From: Branchiostoma floridae
Taxonomy: Eukaryota; Chordata; Leptocardii; Amphioxiformes; Branchiostomatidae
DNA length: 64,000 bases
Direction: 5' to 3'
Assembly (NCBI RefSeq): GCF_000003815.2
Contig: NC_049992.1
Location: forward strand, 16,780,467-16,844,466
Part shown: piece by piece, positions 44,691 through 56,796 of the stretch
How positions within the stretch are numbered: the first letter of the stretch is position 1
Layout: the number at the start of each line of letters is the position of its first letter
Program-made: the position numbers and the translations under genes
Notes under the pieces: model-generated
The model's database searches: none
What the model was told of the DNA's origin: nothing
What the model saw: the letters and a program-made list of their open reading frames with translations, nothing else

Positions 44691-47169
44691 GATGTTTTCA
44701 TCTGGCAAATTTGTCTACGTTGCTATAGGGCCTTGTACCAGGACGTACAAGGAGATGACGTAAGTTGTTTTCGTGCGTTCTGACGCTGCAAAGTTCGTAT
44801 CCACAAACAGGGCCTGTTTTAGCTGTTGGGATCTGGTTTTGTGGTCTGGATTCGTCGTATTTCGTTGTCTAAAGTTTTTAGGATCATCTTGATACGTTTT
44901 ATGGTTTGGTACAGTAGGTTTTAAGGGAATTTCGAGGGGTTTTTTCCTTCGCCGTTGACGGCCTCGGTTTACCGGAAGTATGGATAGACATTTCTCCCTT
45001 GTCCCGTGCAGTGGTCCCGTGACACTCTTGTGAAAGGAGTACAGGTTAGTCGCCACCATTTCTGATATTTTTGTTCGTTGTAGAATTTATTTTGTGCCGC
45101 TGTTTCAGAATCCCTATATTGCTATTCTTTGGCAATCTTTGAAAAAGAAATATCCATGCAATTTGAATATTTTTTTCTATGTCACAGTATGTGGAATTTA
45201 GAAAGCTTCATGCAAAATGATTTAAGGCCTACTTATAAGTTTGTTTGCCAAATGCGCTGAACAGTCGTCATACATTTATAAGTAAATATTCCACATTTTT
45301 GTAATTTTCTTTCCCGACAATAGGTTAACATGTTAAATTTCGTCTTTGTGGGTTGTAGAAATCTTAAGGCAAGCACTTTGGCTAATTTCATCCGTGCAAA
45401 TTGATTTTAAGACCTGCAATTCTGTCAGGCCCACGTAATGAAGAACTGTCATAACTCCATTCTTTTCGGTTGAAACAGATCTGGCATCTTGACAGGACCC
45501 CGGGGAGTCATAAAACACCCTGAACAGCGTCGCCCGAAGACGGAAGGCGAGAGGAAAATACCAGACCGGGACTAGATGCAGGTCCGTGGCTGCATGCGTT
45601 GTTAGCATTTTTTTTCTGTACTCCGGCATGGTTATGTTCCACCTAGATTGCTTAAACTGGGACATTTTGTTCCCTGGAAACAACCATAACCATGGATGTT
45701 TCTACCTGCTGTCCTCTGCCAGGGAACCAATGTCTATTCTATACAGCTATCTATATGCATTCTTTACTGGGAGGTTTGACTTCTTCTTTGGAGGCAGTGG
45801 CTGATGAAAAGTCCCACGTCTTTAATGATTAGTGGGTTCTGTGATTTTAACAGGAATGTAGTTTTTTTGGAGGTCTACTAGCTGATGAAAAGTCGGAAAT
45901 ACTGTTTTGATTGTGTCAAAAAGGTTGTTTTTCATTCTCATAATGGGGACAGTTACTCATAAATGCATTTCATCTTCCACTGCATCCGTCGCACAGTATT
46001 TGCACAATCTATCTTGAACTGACAACTTTTTATAACTACCCTTTTCTATCTCTAGAGGGTGAGCGCTGATTCTCATCTTACATACGTTGAACCTCCTGTC
46101 AGTGTCGTTGTGGTATTGATAGGTTTCCATGGCATATTCGGTTTTAATATGTTTGTAAATCTTAGCTTGCCGTTATCTTTAATTGACCCTCCAGACCACA
46201 TAAACTAATTAAAAACCATGGGGAATCCACCCATGGTTGCAGCTCAGAAACAGTGGTCACACAAAACAGAAAGTTATTTGCATATTGACTGTCAAGTCTG
46301 TTTGGAAAAAAATATTTGGAGTTATCTTTCACTAGTTTTGAATAAACGGCTGATCATTGCATACGACAATTTCCACAACTTCAGTTTTGATGAAAGAAAG
46401 TTCAACTAACACGGAGTATTGACCAAATTTTCCGTTATTTTGAATTCAGTGCAATGTTGTTCTTTACCATGCTCTAAGCAAGAGCCGGCTGACTTTCAGA
46501 AATACCAATTTCATTTGTAAACGTATCTGTTCTCAGATAAGAGCTGCTGCTACCAACTGTTATCACCTTCATACTACATGTAATGTAGTATCGTAAATAA
46601 GGGATTTCAGTTTCAAATTTGAAATCACAGCTAACATATACAAAAAAGCCCTAGTTGCAAGGTGCACTCATGGCTCGTGACATACACATATTTTCATTGA
46701 CAGTTAACTTGTGTTCATAGAAATATGGAGAACTTGTAATCACGGTGCCTTCTTTGTAGTCTAGAGCTAGACCAGATAGACTTACTGATACAGTCTGACC
46801 ACCAGCCAATGTTTCCCTACCAGGTTGTTTTCGACCAGACTCATTACTTTCTATTCTTCCTGTTTAGGGGAAGCAGAAATATTGCATCTTTATGTGCCAC
46901 CAAACTAAGTAAAGTCTTTATCTATTGTTTCTAGATGTCATAATATATAAGTGTGTCAAAGAGACTATTTGATACTCTAGTCTACAATGTCTTAGCCCTG
47001 CCCTGCACCCATGTTATAACGGAATGAAAGTGTCAGTGAGAGACTGAAGCCAGATAGTTAATTACACTAGCTGAATTCATTGGATGTTTTTTTTTTAGTG
47101 AAACCTCCCAGTTTTAAGGCGTATAGAATATTCTAGATGAATATTTACACACAGACCGGTTAACTAGTT
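44691..47169. other. No recognised gene; dispersed repeat fragment
   Basis: The 114-codon - strand frame at 44715-45059 is basic and unrecognised. Around 45500-45590 the sequence (GTCGCCCGAAG, CCAGACCGG) is shared with 51810-51890, so it is repetitive. Nothing else can be assigned. Confidence 0.4.
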
Positions 47170-48800
47170 TGGTTTTAAGGAACAGCATGGCACAGACGTG
47201 TGTATTTGCGCTGAAGGAGGTAATTCGTTACTACCAGAAACGGGGATCCCTTGTATGTATGGCATTTCTACACGTTTCTAGAGCCTTCGACCGCGTTAAG
47301 CACTGGCGGTTATTAAAAAATTGATCGACAGGAACGTACCACATTACTTAATACCCTTACTTGTACCTGCTACAATGTTTTGTACTTAAGAGTCCATTCG
47401 GACAATGTCCTTTCTGACAACTTAACTGCCAAGCCAATAACAGAGTGCCACAGGGAAGTCTGCTATCTCCTTTTTTGTTCGAAATCTATGTCTCTGACCC
47501 GAGTGTTGAGCTGAGTTGCTCTTGTGTTGGTTGCGTTGTTATATCCGAAATGCCATTGTGAACCTTTTCTTGTACGATGATGATCCATGTATTATTTGCC
47601 CATCTGTCAAAAGTTTTCAAAAGCTCATGTCTATGTGCACGAAAACCATATACTGTTCAGTGAAACCAAAAGCCAATGTGTATATTTTCCGCTTGGGAGA
47701 TTCAAATTGAACGGACCGCCTCATTCAATTGTCTTAGTTCTGTTCCTTCATGGTACGAAATTACACTACGTTTCATCTGTAAACTACCTGGGTAACCAGA
47801 TTACCTCGGGCCTATCTGATGATGAATCAATTCGATCTCACATCAGAGGCTTTATATACAAGAGCCAATTCCTTTGAACGAAAATGCCGGTTCACCTCGC
47901 CTGGAGTGAAGCGTGTCCTTTTCAATGCTGTTCATCGATATACATTATATATAACTTTATTGCACAACAATTGTACGAGGTACAAAGTATGGCATCTACA
48001 TAACTACAGTTCTATGGCTTAACTAACTAATACAGGAGTTGTAGTATGGGATAAGCTTCCTACAATATAATTGGAAGCTTTTACAATCAGTTGCGTTTCT
48101 AATATCCAAACCTTCTTTAATATATTTTCCTATATCTGCCATGCAGGGATTGTCACATGTCATGATGTATTTGAATTTGCACTTCAGGTCCATTGAGATA
48201 AATCCTTGTGTATAAAATGACAACCTTCTGTATAGAGAATTGCGTATTTCAGAATATTTGGGACATACAATCAGAAAGTGATATTCGTCTTCAATTAACT
48301 CTGGACAGAATGGACAAACCCTCTGGTCGATTGGGATTTTTTGGAATCTCCCGGTTTCTATTTATACATGTATTCTGCTCAGCTGTGGTATCAGTATACC
48401 TTAGCTACTATTCGCAAGCAACGCATAGCCTATAACAATGCTCTCAATATTGTTAGACTATAGAACGAGTGCTAGTGCTAGCCAGGTTTTTGTCTCACAT
48501 GGGGTTGATACTTGAGGCTAGCTACGAGGAGAAAACTAACGCGTGTATTTTATACAAGGCATCGCCGCATCTGCAAAAGGAACATCTTCCGCTTATTCCA
48601 TTCAGACGCCTCCATCCATGTGCACAGTATATTCTGGACACACTACGTCAATTATCTACAAAACCACCGGCTTATCCCACTAAACTGTTCACTATATGTA
48701 AATGACAGTTTATTTGTATTGCTGTAATGTGTGTTTTTATATTTATTGTACATATGATATAGGCCACGTGCCTGCAATAAAGTTGAAATAAAATTACCGC
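47170..48800 (+). pseudogene. Degenerate LINE reverse transcriptase
   Basis: Broken frames carry non-LTR reverse transcriptase signatures in order: SRAFDRVKHWRLL near 47279, a VPQGSLLSPFLFEIYV-like block near 47450, then VNYLGNQITSGLSDDESI near 47790 and RIAYNNALNIVRL near 48430. A tail with GCAATAAAGTTGAAATAAA ends near 48798. Stops and frameshifts show it is dead. A second LINE fragment interrupts it at 47946-48349. Confidence 0.8.
47946..48349 (-). mobile_element. 5'-truncated LINE inserted antisense in another LINE
   Basis: On the - strand an open C-terminal LINE segment includes the zinc-knuckle-like RVCPFCPELIEDEYHFLIVC and ends with a stop at 48023. It is followed by a 3' tail CAATTGTTGTGCAATAAAG. 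The host LINE reading resumes on the far side. A short repeat TATACAT at both junctions may be the target duplication. Confidence 0.75.
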
Positions 48801-49099
48801 ACCAACGACGGTCCAAACCTAACCGGGGTGAATGTACGATTGAAGTAAACCCCATACAAATGTGTTGTACTGTACAGTTATTGTTTATGAAAGCTGTAGT
48901 AAGATTTGAATCTGTCATATACGTGGAATGAGATACATGTACAGTGCAATCCGACACTACCTTGGAACGTTTGTAATTACACTCGTATTGTTCTGCAATG
49001 GTGAAGTCACCAATGTTGTGTTGTGTTGTGGGAGCAGACACTTGTCTAGTACTGAGACAGAATGTAAAGACCTCTTGATTTCTAAGGTTAGGGGATTCA

Positions 49100-49240
49100 G
49101 TTCAGGAGAGACAATAGAGAACTTAGATTGCAATATTATGACGTCTGTTATAACGTTAAAAGTCTTCCGTACCCACCGTACGGAAACCCTTGTCTCTGCG
49201 TCATTTCTTTATCCTTCATGTGCTGATCTTCCAGTCTGGC
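49100..49240 (+). repeat. Dispersed repeat R2, copy 1
   Basis: CAGGAGAGACAATAGAGAAC and TCTGCGTCATTTCTTTATCC with the sequence between them recur in the same order at about 52690-52850. Confidence 0.7.
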
Positions 49241-49640
49241 CGGCCCGGGCTTTGATTCCGGAAGCCAGGAGACTGTGATACAGATCGCATCACATCAACT
49301 AACAAATCTAGACTAACACGCTATTGTTGGGAATCTCGTCGTGCCTAACAGGATCACAACAACATGATGCCCAGTGAGCCTGGTCGTCCTTTTGTGGACC
49401 TTACCGTCCATCATGACAAGTTACCACCACCACACTATTTATTAACTTTCATTTCTTCATTCCATATCATAAACATATAAATCACATCCCAACCACTTTG
49501 AAGTCAAACATCATATCAAATAACAAATCTTGGCCAACCACATTCACGTCATCGTTAACACGTCAAAATCACATTAAGAAACACCATTCCACCTCAAACT
49601 AATCATTCATTTATGTGCGGTTGTCGTCCCTATATTTCCG
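49235..49640 (+). repeat. Dispersed repeat R1, copy 2
   Basis: Direct-orientation relative of 43160-43550, with CCTTTTGTGGACCTTACCG, CATTTCTTCATTCCATATCA and CACGTCATCGTTA blocks in the same order. Confidence 0.7.
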
Positions 49641-49789
49641 ACAAGTCGTAACAACAACCTCATAACATTTTTCGTCATCGTTAACACGCCATGCAGTTCA
49701 ATAGCTCATTCCACAACCCTGAAAAATCAGCCCTCATACTTTTGTATAAACCGGGCCAGGGCCGAACAATCTAAATATTTACACATGTC

Positions 49790-50150
49790 TTCATCATTCA
49801 CCATTCATTGTCATCATTTGTAACAAATCCCACGCTTCTTTCATTCAAAGTAGTTGTATTTGCATCCGCGAAGAATCCCGTATTTCTTTCATTCACAATC
49901 GTCAGATTTGCATTTGTAAGAAATCGCACATTTTCAATCGCAATTGTCATAATTGCATTTGTAAACAATCCCCCATTTCTTTTATTCACAATCGCATTCG
50001 TAAAATTCCCGCATTTCTTCATACACAATCGTCATATTGGCATTCGCAAATAAAAATCCCACGTCTTTCATTCACTATCGTTATATCTGCAATTATAAAA
50101 AAAATCCCACATTTCTTTTATTCGCAATCGTCATAATTGCATTTTTGTGA
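49790..50150 (+). repeat. Array of TTTCTTTCATTCACAATCGT units
   Basis: About seven diverged ~50-bp units built from TTTCTTTCATTCACAATCGT and TTGCATTTGTAA. The mirrored ~80-codon frames on both strands are low-complexity artefacts. Confidence 0.75.
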
Positions 50151-50181
50151 AGAAAAGAATCGCGAATTTACGATCATGTAT

Positions 50182-50376
50182 GGAGGCGTGGGGTTTTGTG
50201 GCCGTCATCTCGTCAGGGAATTTCCCATGACTCATGATCATGCAGCTGCATGTACAGACACGACACCACTGTCGCCGTAGAGGCGTGGGGGTTTTGGGCC
50301 GTCACCTCGTCAGGGAATTTCCCATGACTCATGATCATGCAGGTGCATGTTCAGGCACGACACCGCTGTCGCCGTA
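50182..50376 (+). repeat. Two-copy tandem repeat, ~98 bp
   Basis: GGCGTGGGGTTTTG then CGTCAGGGAATTTCCCATGA and CATGATCATGCAG are duplicated back to back with few differences. Confidence 0.85.
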
Positions 50377-52927
50377 GACGTAGAGAAGCGTGTTTTGTGT
50401 TGCGTGCACTGGACAAACTTAACGTCTTTTGTGTGAAATGGAAGATTCAAGACTAAAGAAAACTAAAGTGGCAGTTTTCAAAAATTAGGATGCACTTTCA
50501 GGAACATCAAGTTTCCAAATGACGCATTTACACTCTTTATCTAGGCCTGTTCTCGCGATCGTCAGGCAGTTATAGCTGAGTCAACAGTCTTGAAAGGCAC
50601 AGAAAGCCGCCTTCCGTATCAAAACTCTCATTCAGACTGCGTTATTCCCTAAGGCCCTACTTAAACTCGATAATGCATGTATCAAGTCTATAATGTTATA
50701 TGCTATTGAGATCTGAAGCAAAGATCACTCAAATGACAACTGCCCTGTTGAAATATTAACATATAAAACCGCTTTTGTAAAAACACCGATCCGATAAGTT
50801 AATGCACACAGAAATTCGTGTAACCTAGCTAGTGTAACCTTGCCAGTGCGACTATCATAATGGCTATGAATACAGATAATGTAAGAACTAACGTTAGGGT
50901 GTTTTTTTATACGTGTGTTTTACACATGGTACTAGTATGTCGCTGTGGCTTATAGCACGCCCGCAGTCCCCGCCACGGCCAATGGAATGTTTGGAGAATA
51001 TGTCCAAGCTTTCAAGTTTGGTGTGATTCTTTTTTTTTTTTACATGTTGGCCGGTTGTTTGATATCTTTCTCCTCTTTCCTAGCTCCCCCTTTTCCGCTA
51101 TGGAATAACCCATGGTCGCTGGCCAATGGGCTGCCTAGTATTCATATTGCGTAATGCAGATGAAACGTAAACCAAGCTGATTACGAACACAGCAGTCATT
51201 TCGCTGCCAGACAGAGGGGAGACAACACGTGTCTGGGACCGGTCTCTGATGATTGATTACAACTGCCCCCACGAAGTCAACGCACTCCCCTGCACTTCGG
51301 TAAGTAACTCAGCTTTTACTTCTGCATATAGTCAAGAGGATCTTAGAATAATGGATCGCGTTCTTTGGTCAGAGCCAGGTATAGTTAGATTATGAACTTG
51401 ATTTAATTGTTAGTTTGGGATTTTTCAAATTCATACTGCAATTGACCTGTCCTTTTTGGCATTGTTGTTGCAGGGGCTCATCATAAAGATAAACAAGATC
51501 AAAAGAAGTACAACTATAATACTTGCAGTGGAAAGGAAACATCTCATCATCATGGACTTCTTATTCTATTTCTTATCACTTTTATTATTCTTATTCAAAA
51601 GCGAATCAACATTTTGAAATATTTTCAATATTTCGTTGGGCTAAAGGGCTCAGGTACAGGTTAATATGTGTGGGTCTCTGATCTTTGCACAGGTCGGGCA
51701 AATAATGAGATCCACACGAATTCAAGGGACGTCGGTGGCTTTCACTGAAAGACGAGCTGTATCACTGAAGGGAAGGACATCCGTGTGCAAATTGCTACAA
51801 GGGGATCGAGGCTGAGAGCCATATGCAAAACCCGAAACAACGTCGCCCGAAGGAGCAAGGCCATGACAGGGAAATGCCAGACCGGCAGCAGAGCCGCGGG
51901 CGGCCAACCGATTGCGCTGCTTTTGAGGGAAAAACTGAGTGCAGTTAGAGAATTCATGGACTGACGTACACGTACTATCTGCGTTATTTGACTTAACGAA
52001 TACGTGTTGTCTATTCTATTAGGTCATATTTAGTCATGTAAAAAATAATTCAATTCACCTAGACAACGATGGATATACGAATGGTGGACATCCTAACCAA
52101 ACGTATATGGAAACTTTATTGACACGACAAAAGTACAGCGACTTTCGTGAGGATTATAACAACTATTTACAGACTACAGCTAAGCAGACGTATGTGCATA
52201 TTTACAGATATGAATAAGTCAACATGTTGTTTCTAGCATGTAATTTACATAATTCGAACATTGCCTGCAAATGTCTTGAGTTACAAACGAACTTTTACCA
52301 ATCTAACGTTTGCGGGAGTTTCTCAACGATAAAAATACACGTCCGTGCAGCCGTTTACTTTTGGGTTGTAGCAGCCGTTAACTTTTGGGCTGTAGCAGCC
52401 TTTCACTCCGTCACTTACAAGAAGATACAACGCAACGATTGCTAGATGTAATTAGTCTGTAGTATTATACTATGATTGTTATTCTTGAACGGTTATTCGT
52501 TTGATGACGTGAACTGCAACAGACCGAGATGTACTTAGTCTAGTAATATGAGCGATATTGTGTAGCTGTCTGTCAGGTAAGGCAGAATACAAAGACGAGA
52601 GATTTCTACGGCAGTTCAGGAGAGCAGACATTTGTCTAGTACTGAGACAGAATGTTAATACAAGAGATTTCTAAGGTAAGAGAGTTCAGTTCAGGAGAGA
52701 CAATAGAGAACTTCAGTTAAGGCCAAAGAGAGATAGCATTATTATGAAGTCTATTATATTGTTAAAAGTCTTCTGTACCCAGCGTGCGGAAATTCTTGTC
52801 TCTGCGTCATTTCTTTATCCTTCATGTGCTGATCTTCGAATTCCAGTTGGCAACTTAAGGAACCTGTATATATTTGTTACATGTCTAAGCCTCTATCGTT
52901 AGGATCTTATCGTAACTTTCCTAACTT
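50377..52927. other. No recognised gene; possible promoter/leader near 51.0-51.3 kb
   Basis: CCAAT motifs (GGCCAATGG near 50977 and 51120) precede a GC-richer segment ending in a consensus donor GTAAGT at 51300. It could be a distal first exon for KCNAB or for nothing. Around 51740-51905 lies a relative of the repeat at 45.5 kb. Confidence 0.3.
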
Positions 52928-53545
52928 TACAACACACTAACACTTCATGCTTGTGTCTCTTGCCGTCCTGCCGCTTCCGACAAGAGTACAAGATCATATT
53001 TCCTAACCATCCCATCCAATCCCTTCATACAACACACTAACACTTCATGCTTGTGTCTCTTGCCGTCCTGCCGCTTCCGACAAGAGTACAAGATCATATT
53101 TCCTAACCATCCCATCCAATCCCTTCATACAACACACTAACACTTCATGCTTGTGTCTCTTGGCGTCCTGCCGCTTCCGACAAGAGTACAAGATCATATT
53201 TCCTAACCATCCCATCCAATCCCTTCATACAACACACTAACACTTCATGCTTGTGTCTCTTGCCGTCCTGCCGCTTCCGACAAGAGTACAAGATCATATT
53301 TCCTAACCATCCCATCCAATCCCTTCATACAACACACTAACACTTCATGCTTGTGTCTCTTGCCGTCCTGCCGTTTCCGACAAGAGTACAAGATCATATT
53401 TCCTAACCATCCCATTCAATCCCTTCATACAACACACTAACACTTCATGCTTGTGTCTCTTGCCGTCCTGCCGTTTCCGACAAGACCACAAGATCACGTT
53501 TCTTAGTCATCTCATAACTTCATACAGCACACTAATCCGTCATAT
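52928..53545 (+). repeat. Tandem array with exact 100-bp period
   Basis: Units begin TACAACACACTAACACTTCA at 52928, 53028, 53128, 53228, 53328 and 53428. The first five are nearly identical, the sixth is diverged, and a partial seventh starts near 53520. Each contains TTGCCGTCCTGCCGCTTCCG. Confidence 0.95.
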
Positions 53546-53829
53546 CCAAATGGCGCCAGCGCCACCCTTCCCGTCATACACCGTAAAACAATATGGCGGC
53601 GCCCATAAATGCCAACAAAAACAGAACAGGTTTTGCTACCGCAAACCTGTAATTTTGGTCAATTTGTTATACTGTTTGATATTGGACATATAGGTTACAA
53701 ATTGTTGGCTAGCTTCAGTCCTGGGTGCTAGCAAATCCTCTGCTAACTTTACCACTAATGAGACATAGATAAGTTACGCTTCCTCTGATTGGTGCGCCGC
53801 TGTCGATCCGCCGCCCCGGAACAGTTTCT

Positions 53830-53986
53830 GACCAATCATATGTAGCTTTGCAGCTTTTTCATTTGCTATGGTCGTCTGCTAATATAAGCGCAAATTTTCA
53901 ACTGTGGAGTCATGCTGAATGGAAGTTGACTGTCAGACGGCAAGTTTACGTTGTCGTATTCCATTTTTTATCGACCTGAACTATAG
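53830..53986 (+). promoter_or_regulatory. Candidate KCNAB promoter and non-coding first exon
   Basis: A CCAAT motif (GACCAATCATA near 53831) and a TATA-like AATATAAG near 53880 precede a segment that ends in donor GTAAGA at 53987. The next good acceptor upstream of the KCNAB start codon is CTATATATCCTGCAG-like at 56583, which would make 56584-56668 a 5' UTR. Plausible but unproven. Confidence 0.3.
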
Positions 53987-55080
53987 GTAAGAACAGGTGT
54001 CTTCATCATGGATTTCGAAGACTGCTGGAGGTTCTTTGTCAGAAATGCAAATATGTCTCAATATTTTGGAATGGGGGAGGGGGGTAACGTTATAAGGGAC
54101 AACAACACTTCTGACTTTTGGGTAACGTTACATATTTGCTGTGTAAATGTAAACAGACTTCAATCAGAACGTCTTCAATCAGAACGTGGCGTGATTGTTG
54201 AAAATGTTTTGATTATTTTGCTACACGCATTTATTTCACTTTGGCACAAACATTTCGGCTTCATGCTCAAAAATATACAGATAATTTTCAACTTCTCTTC
54301 CCTACTAGGATCAGTATCGGTGTCAGAGTGTCAACCAACAGTCCATATTAAGGTACCATGTCATGTCACGTTACTGGATTTACCTCATTAATGATTCAAG
54401 ACACGAGTCTCCAGTTTGAGTGATCTTCCTATAATAGCTGAACAGAATACAAAAATACTCTTATAAACATAGCATTTATGACGGTAACATGTTATATCAT
54501 GATAAGCAAATAATCGTTAGTCTTGTAGAATGTGTCGATAGAGGAACTGTTTCTACTGATAATCTTATACTTCAAAATATCCTCAAGGTATATTGGTTGT
54601 CAGAAAAATATGGAAATCAGAAGGACTGTCATTATTTTGTGGCTTGGTTGTTAGTTATGTCACAATTTAGAATAAAGAATTGCTAACATATTCTCTGAAA
54701 CTTGCAGGGAGAGAGCAACCCTTTTCAGGAGGTCGAGTGAATGCACAAGTCTTCAAAAAAATTCAGCAATATGATTTACAGGTTTGTACAAAATCAGAAT
54801 CAGGAAGTAATTTATGAGCTTTTAGAATACATCATTGGCAACTGGTAAATTATTTGAGTTCTTTTAGCTATCTCTCAGAGAACTTACTCTTGATAATGTT
54901 ACATTATCATGTTTTATATTCATATTCCACTCCTGTTGTTAATGAAAATGGATTCAACATGCTTGAAAAGCAGGATTTTTTTTAACAAGAAGATGGCTCT
55001 GAAATTTTAATACAAAAAATTAATGGTATATTGTAACATAAATACTTTAAATTGATGGTACATGTACATGTACGTACTAG
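53987..55080. other. Intronic or intergenic, possible small exons
   Basis: Segments at about 54310-54351 and 54708-54780 have acceptor-like and donor-like ends but no recognisable coding content. They could be alternative leader exons. Confidence 0.25.
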
Positions 55081-55617
55081 CAGGGCTCGAAATACTTTTT
55101 TCTGCATACCTGCACTGGTGCAGGTAACATTGAAAATTACCTGCACCAGACAAATTTTACCTGCACCAGACAAATTTTACCTGCACCACTCTGAAATATA
55201 GATTAATACTAAAATTATTCAGGAACCATTGCTATTTTTTCTTTTACACTTTGTAGGTGGTAACAGTCAATTTCGCTTATTATAACAATCCATGTACACC
55301 TACATCATATGAAAGTTATGTATAAAACCCAGTACAGTCAAACCTGTATTAGGGGCCACCTCTACAGAGGGGCCACCTGTCCATAGTGGCCACTTTTTGT
55401 CGGTCCCTTGGGTATTTTATCTACAAGTTGCCACCTCTATACAGAGGCCACCTGTCTATAGTGGCCAAATTTGTCCGGTCCCTTGAGTGGCCGCTATAGA
55501 CAGGTTTGACTGTACATGGACCAGTGCAGGTTAGGTGCAGGTAGACACCAGAAATACCTGCACAGCAACAATTTTACCTGCACTAACCTGCATATGCAGG
55601 TGGTATTTCGAGCCCTG
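55081..55617 (+). mobile_element. CAGGGCTCG-terminated element with GTGCAGG arrays, complete
   Basis: Starts CAGGGCTCGAAATAC and ends GGTATTTCGAGCCCTG. Flanked by the 5-bp duplication ACTAG (55076-55080 and 55618-55622). Subterminal motifs are CCTGCACC/GGTGCAGG. A TA-target element is nested inside it. Confidence 0.82.
55335..55512. mobile_element. CAGTCAAACCTG element nested in the preceding one
   Basis: Termini CAGTCAAACCTG and CAGGTTTGACTG with GGCCACCT/TAGTGGCCA repeats. TA flanks both sides. The related copy near 58634 lacks it and reads (complement) CCCAGTACATGG at the same place. This is an empty site showing that TA was duplicated. Confidence 0.85.
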
Positions 55618-56583
55618 ACTAGGGTTGTACAGCTTCCACCCAATGCACTATATTACTCTTGGCAGTGGTGACAGAAAAGAATTCAGTGCTGACCAAATAT
55701 ACACAGGTTCAATCTGTGCCTGAAATTGGCTCACACATCAACACATCCAACAGGTGTATGTGTAATCATGTATGGTTGCTGGGGGAATTTATGAATGGAA
55801 AAATCCATGTTTTTTACATCTGTGAAAATAGAGGTATTGTTTTTGTTCTGTTTGCTTGTTTGTCTTTGTGTTTGCAAGGAGTAACCTCGTCGGTGTGTGC
55901 AAAAGTTTGTCCCCTGCTGTCCCGGTCCAAGGTTGTTCTCAGACTGAGTTGTATTAAATCAGAGACTGGCAGGATGCAAAGGTTGAGCTGGCCTGCATCC
56001 ACATTGCCTGTACAGGTTGGCAGGAAGTGAAAGATGTTAGCATGAACCTGTGAGTAGAGCATGACTGTGATACAGACATAGTTGTGTTGTTCTGAAAATA
56101 TTTTGTTCAGAAATGTATAAGATTAATAGTTGAGGTATGAGATATTTGATTTTTTGATTATTGAATGGAAGGTCTTTTGGCCCAAGGAAGAAGTAAAGAA
56201 TTGAAGATACAATGTAGTACTTGACTGAGTCTATAGACTTACCTTTGTATGTTCAAGAGAGATTTGCATAACTTTTTTGATATTCAATATTTGATCCAAA
56301 ATAGTCTAGAACTTAGTAAAATAACAGGCATGCACTGCGCATTTACTTTTAGTATTCGTAGCGGCTGTTTTCTGTCATTGATAGAGGAGCTAATGAAACT
56401 GGAAGGGAACCTAAGTCCAAGAAGTTCAGGGATGCATTTTATGGGAGGCTTGACCAGCATTCCAAGTTACATATATAGATCTTGGGGACTATGCAGCTGT
56501 GATTTGGTATTGATTGGAGAGGTGCCATGCATGATAGCAGGTTAGGCTGTGCATGAAATTAGGTAGTAATATATATCCTGCAG
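55618..56583. other. Sequence upstream of the KCNAB start exon, nothing recognised
   Basis: A 123-codon frame at 55659-56030 has no homology that I recognise. No repeat is bounded here. Confidence 0.4.
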
Positions 56584-56668
56584 TGGTGTCAGGCATCTAT
56601 TCCTGTGGAACTCCACAACACTAGAAGAAGAGTTGTACCTAATCTGTGTGGGAGTGTTAGGTGGGAGG

Positions 56669-56796
56669 ATGTGTACGTTACAGTGCAGTAAGGATGGGTT
56701 ACATCAGGGGTTACGGTTCCGTTCAGCTGTGCAGAGTATGGAGAGGATGGTGCTGAACAGTCTGGACAGGCGCCAGGTCTGTCGTATGCGCTATAG
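56669..56796 (+). CDS. KCNAB: KCNAB exon 1 (N-terminal variant region)
   Basis: Encodes 42 residues ([10 protein letters not shown] ... CRMRY) plus a split Arg that joins in frame to [10 protein letters not shown]. The frame stays open upstream to an acceptor at 56583. The N-terminus resembles no vertebrate inactivation-ball sequence that I know. Confidence 0.65.

Noticed and set aside
44715-45059. 114-codon basic - strand frame
   Set aside because: Not recognised as any family, and surrounded by dispersed repeats; I could not support it as a gene.
53028-53427. CRISPR-like array of regular repeats
   Set aside because: The period is uniform with no unique spacers; this is a eukaryotic minisatellite.
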